From Opitutia bacterium UBA7397 (GTDB lineage: Bacteria; Verrucomicrobiota; Verrucomicrobiia; Opitutales; UBA953): DNA of 12,214 nt. Below the pieces are notes generated by a model. It made no database searches and was not told the DNA's origin. It was given only the letters and a program-made list of their open reading frames with translations. This document shows, in pieces, positions 1 to 4,995 of this stretch (its first letter is position 1; every line of letters begins with the position of its first letter). The stretch lies in NCBI GenBank assembly GCA_002470605.1, contig DKND01000089.1, forward strand, positions 3,858 to 16,071, written 5' to 3'. The position numbers were made by a program, and so were the translations under genes.

Positions 1-267
1 ATCAACCCGGGCTGGGTGCTCACGGAGAACGAATCCAAGCGCAAGAAAGAGCACGGCCTCAAGGAGGACTGGTATGCCGACCTCCCCCGCGTCTATGCGC
101 CCTCGGGTCGCCTGATCACGCCTGATGAAATCGCCGCGGCTTCCATCTACTGGCTCGCCGACGAAGCTGGTCCGATCAGCGGCTCGGTCGTCGAACTGGA
201 ACAGCATCCCTTCATCGGCCGCAATCCACCGAAGGATCCCGAAACCCTGCCGGGACAGAAAGCCTGA
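1..267 (+). CDS. SDR-family oxidoreductase, C-terminal fragment
   Basis: The reading frame is open from base 1 to a TGA at 265-267, giving the last 88 residues of a protein whose start lies outside the window. The first residues read INPGWVLTE, the segment after the YxxxK catalytic motif in short-chain dehydrogenases (typically V/I-x-PG-x-V-x-T, which closes over the nicotinamide). Further on, LITPDEIAAASIYWLADEAG followed by ISGSVVELE matches the family's C-terminal helix and last strand (usually P-E-E-I-A ... F-L-x-S ... I-T-G). The Rossmann nucleotide site and the Ser-Tyr-Lys residues are not visible. It probably oxidises or reduces a sugar or sugar acid with NAD(P), inferred from the isomerase and kinase that follow 2 bases downstream. 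The tail after the last strand (about 20 residues, QHPFIGRNPPKDPETLPGQKA) is longer than usual. Family call is firm; substrate is unknown. Confidence 0.85.
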   Translation: MNPGWVLTENESKRKKEHGLKEDWYADLPRVYAPSGRLITPDEIAAASIYWLADEAGPISGSVVELEQHPFIGRNPPKDPETLPGQKA

Positions 268-269
268 CC

Positions 270-1154
270 ATGCCGAAGATCGCCGCCTTCCCGAAGGCCT
301 ACATGCATGCCCTCTGCAAAGACGGCACGATGAAACTCTCCGAGTGGTTCACACTCGCCGCCACGCTCGATGTTCAAGGCCTGGAATTCTACGCGGGCTT
401 CCTCGAGATGGCCGACGAGTCCAACTGGCCGGTCTTCCGCCGTCAGGTCACCGACCTCGGGATGTCCATCCCGATGATGTGCTGCTCGCCCGACTTCACG
501 CATCCGGACAAGGCCTTTCGCGACGCCGAGGTCGCCAAGCAGAAGCGCTGGATTGACATGACCCACGCGCTGGGCGGGTCCTACTGCCGCGTGCTTAGCG
601 GCCAGCGTCGCCCCGAGCTCACCGACGCCGAAGGTGTGCGCCTCGCCGCCGACAGCATCCGCGCCTGCATCCCTCATGCCAAGGAACGCGGCGTGACGCT
701 CATCCTCGAGAACCACTACAAGGACGACTTCTGGCTCTACCCTGAGTTCGCGCAGAAGATGGACGTCTTCTGCGCCCTGGTGGACGCCCTGCCCTCCGAC
801 GGCTTCGGCGTGAACTACGACCCCAGCAACGCCTACATCGCCGGCGACGACCCGATCGAACTGCTCAAGCGCGTCTCGAAGCGCGTCGTGACCATGCATG
901 CCTCGGACCGTTACCTGATCGAAGGCACCCTTGAAGACCTTCGGAAGGAAGAAGGCGGCGCCGCCGGCTACGCCAAGCGCCTCCGCCACGGCGAGATCGG
1001 CAAGGGCCTCAACGACTACGACGCCATCTTCACCGAACTGAAGCGTGTCGGCTTCGATGGCTGGATCAGCATCGAAGACGGCGTCGACGGCATCGACCAG
1101 CTCCGCCGCAGCGCCGACTTCCTCAAACGCAAGACCACCCAATACTGGGGCTGA
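270..1154 (+). CDS. Sugar phosphate isomerase/epimerase, TIM barrel (AP endonuclease 2 / xylose isomerase-like)
   Basis: A 294-residue protein with the layout of the xylose isomerase-like TIM-barrel family, in which a divalent metal drives isomerisation or epimerisation of a keto sugar or its derivative. Visible landmarks: WFTLAATLDVQGLEFYAG near the N-terminus (residues 26-43, Glu39 on an early strand), LILENH with Glu147, GVNYDPSNA with Asp184, MHASD with His210, and WISIEDG with Glu269. Glu147, Asp184, His210 and Glu269 are the expected metal ligands. There is no signal peptide, so it is cytoplasmic. The ATG at 270 lies 2 bases after the upstream stop and no Shine-Dalgarno sequence precedes it, suggesting coupled translation. 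The stop is 3 bases before the kinase start. Length fits the family. Members act on many substrates (tagatose, psicose, inosose, hydroxypyruvate), so no specific reaction is claimed. Confidence 0.88.
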   Translation: MPKIAAFPKAYMHALCKDGTMKLSEWFTLAATLDVQGLEFYAGFLEMADESNWPVFRRQVTDLGMSIPMMCCSPDFTHPDKAFRDAEVAKQKRWIDMTHALGGSYCRVLSGQRRPELTDAEGVRLAADSIRACIPHAKERGVTLILENHYKDDFWLYPEFAQKMDVFCALVDALPSDGFGVNYDPSNAYIAGDDPIELLKRVSKRVVTMHASDRYLIEGTLEDLRKEEGGAAGYAKRLRHGEIGKGLNDYDAIFTELKRVGFDGWISIEDGVDGIDQLRRSADFLKRKTTQYWG

Positions 1155-1157
1155 ACG

Positions 1158-2045
1158 ATGAATCCGGAAATCGTCCGCCCTAACATCGTCGGCCTCGGCG
1201 AGGTGCTTTGGGACGTCTTTCCGGACGCGGCCCACTTTGGCGGGGCGCCGGCGAACTTCGCCGGCCATGCCGCCGGCCTCGGTGGTGACGCCTGGGTCGT
1301 AAGCGCAGTAGGCCGAGATAAACTAGGGGACGACGCCCTGGCCTCCCTTTCTTCGAAGAACGTCCACACCCTGCTGCTCCAACGCAACGAACACCCGACT
1401 GGCACGGTCACGGTGACCCTCGATGCCGCCAAACAAGCCAGTTATGTCTTCGCGGCCGATCCGGCTTGGGATCATATCGCTTGGAGCGAGACCGTCGCGA
1501 CTCTCGCACGCAAATGCCAGGCTGTCTGTTTCGGCTCGCTCGCCCAACGCGCCGCGGTCAGCCGACGCACCGTCCGCGAGTTCCTCGAGAATACCTCGGC
1601 GGATTGCCTGCGCATCTTTGACGTCAACCTACGCCAAAAGTTCTACAGCCGTGAGGTCATCGAGACCTCGCTACAACTCGCCAACGTCTTCAAACTGAAC
1701 AACGACGAAGTCCCAGTCGTCGCCGACCTGCTCGGACTCCCCAAGGACGAGAAAGCCTTCGTACTCGCCGTCGCCCAACGCTTCGACCTGCACACCGTCG
1801 CCTTGACCCGCGGAGCAGCCGGATCGCTGGTCTGGCATAAGGGACAATACGACGAGAAGACCGCACCGAAGGTCGCCGTCGTCGATACCGTGGGCGCGGG
1901 GGATTCGTTTACCGCCGCCCTCGTCATCGGCCTGCTCCGCGGCGAAGACCTTTCCCGCATCCATCAACGCGCCGTCGACGTCGCCGCCTACGTCTGCACG
2001 AAAGCCGGTGCGACGCCGGAGTTATTGCCGGAGTTTCGGAGGTAG
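1158..2045 (+). CDS. PfkB-family carbohydrate kinase (fructokinase-like)
   Basis: A 295-residue ribokinase/PfkB protein, which transfers phosphate from ATP to a sugar hydroxyl in the cytoplasm. The N-terminal motif reads GLGEVLWDVFPD (residues 12-23) followed by GGAPANFA (28-35), the sugar-binding glycine-rich segment. FDVNLRQKFY lies mid-protein. The C-terminal PfkB signature is DTVGAGDSF, with Asp243 starting the anion-hole segment and Asp249 as the expected catalytic base. The spacing of E-V-L-W-D-x-F-P and the N-L-R segment resemble bacterial fructokinases and relatives, but the aldose or ketose is not determined. It starts 3 bases after the isomerase stop; a weak GGGG lies about 5 bases before the ATG. 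The TAG stop is part of a GGTAGGG motif that begins a 26-base hairpin element, and the hairpin immediately after the stop may end the transcript. Confidence 0.9.
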   Translation: MNPEIVRPNIVGLGEVLWDVFPDAAHFGGAPANFAGHAAGLGGDAWVVSAVGRDKLGDDALASLSSKNVHTLLLQRNEHPTGTVTVTLDAAKQASYVFAADPAWDHIAWSETVATLARKCQAVCFGSLAQRAAVSRRTVREFLENTSADCLRIFDVNLRQKFYSREVIETSLQLANVFKLNNDEVPVVADLLGLPKDEKAFVLAVAQRFDLHTVALTRGAAGSLVWHKGQYDEKTAPKVAVVDTVGAGDSFTAALVIGLLRGEDLSRIHQRAVDVAAYVCTKAGATPELLPEFRR

Positions 2046-2066
2046 GGACAGCACCACGTGCTGTCC
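2041..2066 (+). repeat. Copy A of the 26-base GGTAG hairpin element; possible terminator of the sugar operon
   Basis: GGTAG border (2041-2045), perfect 9-base arm GGACAGCAC (2046-2054), loop CAC, complementary arm GTGCTGTCC (2058-2066). The border contains the TAG stop of the kinase. The hairpin starts on the first base after the stop. There is no T run, so intrinsic termination is possible but not shown. Confidence 0.8.
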
Positions 2067-2070
2067 TAAA

Positions 2071-2088
2071 GTTCGCCGAATGGTGAAC
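2071..2088. repeat. Small inverted repeat between hairpin elements A and B
   Basis: Arms GTTCGCC (2071-2077) and GGTGAAC (2082-2088) pair over 7 bases with one G-T wobble around a GAAT loop. It sits in the 26-base spacer between copies A and B. It does not carry the GGTAG border, so it is kept apart from that family. Confidence 0.45.
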
Positions 2089-2092
2089 GCCT

Positions 2093-2118
2093 GGTAGAGG
2101 CGTGGCTACGCCGCGCCC
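2093..2118 (+). repeat. Copy B of the GGTAG hairpin element
   Basis: GGTAG border (2093-2097), arm AGGCGTGGC (2098-2106), loop TAC, arm GCCGCGCCC (2110-2118). Eight of nine positions pair, one of them as a G-T wobble; the outermost position is a mismatch. It directly abuts copy C, which is in the opposite orientation. Confidence 0.65.
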
Positions 2119-2144
2119 GGTCACGACGTAGTCGTGCCCCTACC
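2119..2144 (-). repeat. Copy C of the GGTAG hairpin element, inverted
   Basis: On the + strand: arm GGTCACGAC (2119-2127), loop GTA, arm GTCGTGCCC (2131-2139), then CTACC (2140-2144), the complement of the GGTAG border. Eight of nine positions pair, with one T-C mismatch. Read on the - strand the loop is TAC, the same as in copy B. Copies B and C form one 52-base tail-to-tail dimer with GGTAG at one end and CTACC at the other. Confidence 0.7.
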
Positions 2145-2169
2145 CTCGGCCACCATGCGGCGGCCGGAG
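2145..2169. repeat. Imperfect hairpin between elements C and D
   Basis: CTCGGCC (2145-2151) can pair with GGCC-G-GAG (2162-2169) with one bulged G, leaving a 10-base loop. It is weak and GC-rich, and may be chance in this composition. Confidence 0.3.
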
Positions 2170-2176
2170 ACAACTA

Positions 2177-2202
2177 GGTCGGCACGCAGTACCGACCCTA
2201 CC
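2177..2202 (-). repeat. Copy D of the GGTAG hairpin element, inverted
   Basis: On the + strand: arm GGTCGGCAC (2177-2185), loop GCA, arm GTACCGACC (2189-2197), then CTACC (2198-2202). Eight of nine positions pair, with one C-A mismatch. Orientation is the same as copies C and E. Confidence 0.7.
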
Positions 2203-2228
2203 TTATGCAATACTGCACGAGAAACCCC

Positions 2229-2260
2229 GCGCCCACTTGCCCACGTGCCCGCATGCCCAC
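2229..2260. repeat. Array 1 of degenerate 8-base tandem units
   Basis: Four consecutive 8-base units: GCGCCCAC, TTGCCCAC, GTGCCCGC, ATGCCCAC. Units differ at the first two positions and once near the end; the core is NTGCCCAC. The unit ATGCCCAC also occurs exactly in array 3 (3908-3915). The array ends one base before hairpin element E. Confidence 0.65.
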
Positions 2261-2261
2261 T

Positions 2262-2288
2262 GGCGAAGGCTAGGCCTTCGCCCTTACC
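2262..2288 (-). repeat. Copy E of the GGTAG-type hairpin element; possible terminator of the DUF4139 gene
   Basis: On the + strand: arm GGCGAAGGC (2262-2270), loop TAG, perfect complementary arm GCCTTCGCC (2274-2282), then CTTACC. On the - strand the border reads GGTAAG, one base longer than the other copies, and its TAA is the stop codon of the DUF4139 gene. The hairpin begins 1 base after that stop. There is no T run after the stem. Confidence 0.75.
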
Positions 2289-3669
2289 ACCTATACCGAA
2301 CGGTATAAGTCACCGTCTTCTCTTCGTCAGGCTGGAGCGGAACGCGAAATTCAAACGTACTCGCATCCTTTTTCTCATGCGGCTGGCTCTGGGCGGTGAG
2401 CGTCCAATTGCCGCCATTCATCGCATGCTCGACCACACGGATCTCGACGGACTCTTTCTTACGATTGCGCACCTTGATTTCAAAGCTCTGCGTGGCGACG
2501 GCATTGGATCCGTCTTGGGTCGAGTTCGTCATGCGATGCTCCCCGACGAGATCGAAGCTATTACCGGTCAGCACGCGGATGGTTTCATCCTTGGGCGTAT
2601 GATCGATCTGGTTCTCGCCCACGAACTCGAGCTGGCGATCACCGTCTTGGGAATAGAAGCGCACCTTGCCCTTAGGTAAGGCCATCCCAAGTCGATTAGC
2701 CTCGGAATTCTTGAACTCGCGATAGACCTGCACCTTACCGGAAGCGGAAACACCCCGCGGATAATACCCAGCTCCCTCGAAGACATAGATGCGCTCGGCC
2801 TTCACGCCCGTCGCCCGCACGAACTCCACCTGCTTGGTCTCCTTGTCCCGCAAGGTAGCCGGATTGGCCAAGGTATAAAGGTGAAACTCATCAAAGGATT
2901 TTTCGGTGACAGGACTTTCGGCGAGCATCGCCTGGGCTCGCTCGCCTTTCATGCGGACGAAATCACGCTGGGTTTCGACGCGATTCACATCTCCGGCCAT
3001 GAGTTTAATCTTAGCGTCACTAAAGGTGGTACCGCTATTGTTGTTCATCGTCACCCAACCGACGATGTCCAAGAAGTCACCCTTCTCCGGAGCGACAAGA
3101 TTGTAACTGGCTTCCCAAGTGAAGCCGCGGCTCAGGTAAGCGACCTCGGCGGCGATTTTGCCTGACGACGCAGAGTTTAATTTCCAATTCAGCGTGGGCT
3201 TAAGGACGTTGTCATTGCCGAGCGAAGGAAAGATCGGGTTGCCTGGGAGAGAAAACTGCAGCTTACCGTCGACCTCGATGATGGGCTCCACGAAACTTCC
3301 TCCGGGAACGAAACCACTGCGTACGACCTTACCCAAAATCACTCGGTCAGGCTTGGTACTCTCATGACGGCTGAACTCGATGCTCTTGCCTTCGAAAAGC
3401 GACAATAGCATCGACTGCGAAACTGGGTCATTGCGATAAGACTGTTCAAGGATCTGGAATTCGGCCTTACCGGCGATGTCACGCAAGATCACCGAATCGG
3501 CCTCGACCTGCGCGGTGACGCCCGCAAAGGACACGAGATTGACGCCGGCCTTGAGATCGATTGGCAACGTCTCACGCACGACGGCATAGCCGCCGTTATA
3601 AATCGTGAGGGCCGGATCAGCGGCGAAGACGGAAGTGGCAGCCAACAAGAGAATCACGGGGAGTTTCAT
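2284..3669 (-). CDS. Secreted DUF4139 domain-containing protein
   Basis: A 461-residue protein beginning MKLPVILLLAATSVFAADP, a clear Sec signal peptide with a likely cut after VFA-A. The mature part follows the DUF4139 pattern: LTIYNGGYAVVRETLPIDL at the N-terminus (the short strand-rich segment usually called DUF4140), YLSRGFTWEASYNLV near residue 190, LPKGKVRFYSQDG near 325, a GENQIDHTPKDE block, VRNRKKESVEIRVVEH, and a final VTYTVRYRW. Many relatives are longer because a coiled coil separates the two parts; that segment is absent here. The function of the family is not established; some members carry the name mucoidy inhibitor. Position outside the cytoplasm is inferred from the signal peptide. 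The gene converges on the sugar kinase and has its own leader with an inverted repeat at 3691-3710. No Shine-Dalgarno sequence precedes the ATG. Confidence 0.85.
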   Translation of the reverse strand: MKLPVILLLAATSVFAADPALTIYNGGYAVVRETLPIDLKAGVNLVSFAGVTAQVEADSVILRDIAGKAEFQILEQSYRNDPVSQSMLLSLFEGKSIEFSRHESTKPDRVILGKVVRSGFVPGGSFVEPIIEVDGKLQFSLPGNPIFPSLGNDNVLKPTLNWKLNSASSGKIAAEVAYLSRGFTWEASYNLVAPEKGDFLDIVGWVTMNNNSGTTFSDAKIKLMAGDVNRVETQRDFVRMKGERAQAMLAESPVTEKSFDEFHLYTLANPATLRDKETKQVEFVRATGVKAERIYVFEGAGYYPRGVSASGKVQVYREFKNSEANRLGMALPKGKVRFYSQDGDRQLEFVGENQIDHTPKDETIRVLTGNSFDLVGEHRMTNSTQDGSNAVATQSFEIKVRNRKKESVEIRVVEHAMNGGNWTLTAQSQPHEKKDASTFEFRVPLQPDEEKTVTYTVRYRW

Positions 3670-3690
3670 GGGATGGGGTAAATTCTGGGC

Positions 3691-3710
3691 ATCGGAACGA
3701 CTTTTCCGAT
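3691..3710. promoter_or_regulatory. Inverted repeat in the leader of the DUF4139 gene
   Basis: ATCGGAA (3691-3697) and TTCCGAT (3704-3710) are perfect 7-base arms around a 6-base spacer, 21-40 bases upstream of the ATG. On the - strand an AT-rich TTATTAAT lies just upstream and could be part of a -10 region, but no convincing -35 was found. It could be an operator or an RNA hairpin in the leader. Confidence 0.35.
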
Positions 3711-3751
3711 ATTAATAAGCGAAGCCGGTGGCAGATTTAGCCTAGGAGAAG

Positions 3752-3783
3752 TTGATCAGTTGACCGGTTGACCAGTGGGCCAG
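3752..3783. repeat. Array 2 of degenerate 8-base tandem units
   Basis: Four consecutive 8-base units: TTGATCAG, TTGACCGG, TTGACCAG, TGGGCCAG. The core TTGACCRG shares the TG-N-CC frame with arrays 1 and 3. It lies 12 bases before the left arm of the large inverted repeat. Confidence 0.65.
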
Positions 3784-3795
3784 AACGGCAGGACA

Positions 3796-3874
3796 CAAAG
3801 GGAGACCGGGGGCCGGATACTTGGCTGGGGTGCATTTATCCCCAACACCCTTCCCGGTTCCCGGTCTCCCTTTG
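3796..3874. repeat. 79-base imperfect inverted repeat with 15-base perfect arms
   Basis: Left arm CAAAGGGAGACCGGG (3796-3810) and right arm CCCGGTCTCCCTTTG (3860-3874) are exact complements. In RNA read from the + strand, pairing continues through two G-U pairs and CCGG with CCGG (3813-3816 with 3854-3857), a 21-pair stem. Inside the loop, TGGGG (3826-3830) pairs with CCCCA (3840-3844). It lies downstream of the AraC gene on the - strand, so it could end that transcript, but no T run follows. A non-autonomous mobile repeat is the other reading. Confidence 0.7.
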
Positions 3875-3891
3875 AGTTCTAGACTCTCCCC

Positions 3892-3931
3892 GTGTCCACG
3901 TGTCACCATGCCCACATGCCCCCGTGATCGC
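3892..3931. repeat. Array 3 of degenerate 8-base tandem units
   Basis: Units GTGTCCAC, GTGTCACC, ATGCCCAC, ATGCCCCC, then a diverged GTGATCGC. The third unit is identical to the last unit of array 1. With array 2 it brackets the 79-base inverted repeat. Confidence 0.6.
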
Positions 3932-3938
3932 CTCCACT

Positions 3939-3956
3939 AGCCCCAGCCCTAGCCCT
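3939..3956. repeat. Three 6-base tandem units at the end of the AraC gene
   Basis: AGCCCC, AGCCCT, AGCCCT in a row. The last unit runs into the stop codon of the AraC gene (TAG on the - strand, 3955-3957). Between this and the DUF4139 start, 285 bases hold no gene, only the repeats listed. Confidence 0.5.
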
Positions 3957-4866
3957 ATTTCAAACCTCTCCCCTTCCTTCTCTGCTTTCGGCGGTATTCG
4001 ACCGGGGTGCACTTCATCTCCCGCTTGAACAGGCGATTAAAGAAGGTCACCTGGCGAAAACCGCAAGCCAAGGCGATGTCCAGGACGCTCCGTTCGCCAT
4101 CCCGCAGCTCCCGGCGGGCGGCCTGCAAGCGGAGTTCGTTCACGAAAGCGCTAAAACTGTAACCCGAGTGTTGCTTGAACTGCCGGGCGAAGGTCGGTCG
4201 GGTCAGGCCAGAGATCTTCAGGAGGTCTTCGAGCCGGATCTCGTCGCGGAAATTGGCCACGAGATGCTGGACCGATTTCGAGATGGCCTTCTGGTAATGG
4301 GACTCGGCGCTGAGCGTGAAACTGCGCGACGACAGCATTGCGAGATCCGACTCAGGTGCATCCGCCACTTCAGCGAGCAGACGCAGCAACGCCGCCAGCT
4401 GACCGGCGCCCTTGCTCCGCGCGACATCCTGCATGAGCGCGGCGATGGCGGTCGCAGTGCGCCCACGCAGATGCAGGCCGCGCTCGGCCCGCTTGAAGAG
4501 ATCGCGCAGCTCGAGATTCTCCGGGAACGCCCACACGGGGTGGCTCTCGGGGAAATGCCACTGGATCGAAAGCCCACCCGACGCCCCCGAGGTATGCCAG
4601 TGATGCGGGAGACGTTCACCCAGCAGTACGAGATCGCCAGCCGCGAAGGCGCCGATGGCGTCGCCGACAAAGCGCGTACCCTCCCCGCCCGTGAACAGGG
4701 TCAGTTCCATCTCCTTATGGAAGTGCCAGTGATTGCCCTCCCCCTGCACCGGTTGCGTCCGACCCGGCCCCAAGATGCATTCGACGTCCCGGAGCGTCTT
4801 CGACCAACGCAAGACGCGGAAGGAGTGCCCTTCGGGCAGCTCGACCTTCTCGCGGATGGCTTTCAT
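3955..4866 (-). CDS. AraC-family transcriptional regulator with N-terminal cupin domain
   Basis: With the ATG at 4866 the protein has 303 residues. The N-terminal half is a cupin-type sensor: NHWHFHKEMELTLFTGGEG (residues 45-63, His46/48/50 and Glu54 placed like a cupin metal or ligand site), then AAGDLVLLGERLPHHWHTSG. The last 100 residues form the paired helix-turn-helix of AraC proteins: LEDLLKISGLTRPTFARQFK, then a linker helix, then VLDIALACGFRQVTFFNRLFKREM and the typical ending TPVEYRR. Such regulators often sense a sugar and activate nearby catabolic genes; the sulfatase cluster directly upstream on the same strand is the likely target, by inference. The frame extends to a TTG at 4956, but the extra 30 residues are not cupin-like and cover a small hairpin, so the ATG is preferred. 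No Shine-Dalgarno sequence is seen. Confidence 0.88.
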   Translation of the reverse strand: MKAIREKVELPEGHSFRVLRWSKTLRDVECILGPGRTQPVQGEGNHWHFHKEMELTLFTGGEGTRFVGDAIGAFAAGDLVLLGERLPHHWHTSGASGGLSIQWHFPESHPVWAFPENLELRDLFKRAERGLHLRGRTATAIAALMQDVARSKGAGQLAALLRLLAEVADAPESDLAMLSSRSFTLSAESHYQKAISKSVQHLVANFRDEIRLEDLLKISGLTRPTFARQFKQHSGYSFSAFVNELRLQAARRELRDGERSVLDIALACGFRQVTFFNRLFKREMKCTPVEYRRKQRRKGRGLK

Positions 4867-4995
4867 AAGGTGATTCGTATCAGCAGCACCCCCGCTCGCA
4901 AGAGGCAATTGAGACAAAAGTGCCAACGCACCTTGCCCTGCGGGCACGAGACGCAACGCATCTAAGCCCCCGAAGATTTCAATTCAGCGCCCGCC
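4867..4995 (-). other. Gap between sulfatase and AraC genes; likely AraC leader
   Basis: This 129-base gap holds no convincing gene. TGCCC (4934-4938) and GGGCA (4942-4946) make a small 5-base hairpin with a 3-base loop. No clear -35/-10 pair for the AraC gene and no terminator for the sulfatase transcript could be picked out by eye, so read-through into the AraC gene is possible. Confidence 0.4.

Noticed and set aside
147..1268. Long open frame of 373 codons on the - strand opposite the isomerase
   Set aside because: It mirrors the isomerase and kinase start in a GC-rich region, is dominated by Ala, Val, Gly and Asp as expected for an antisense shadow, and shows no family pattern.
3752..3931. 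CRISPR array
   Set aside because: The repeat unit is 8 bases with no spacers, and the units are degenerate.
4867..4956. TTG start at 4956 adding 30 residues to the AraC protein
   Set aside because: The extra residues are not cupin-like, the region contains a small hairpin, and an ATG at 4866 gives a normal family length.
4168..4965. Open frame of 265 codons on the + strand opposite the AraC gene
   Set aside because: The - strand frame has clear cupin and helix-turn-helix motifs; this one is compositionally a shadow.
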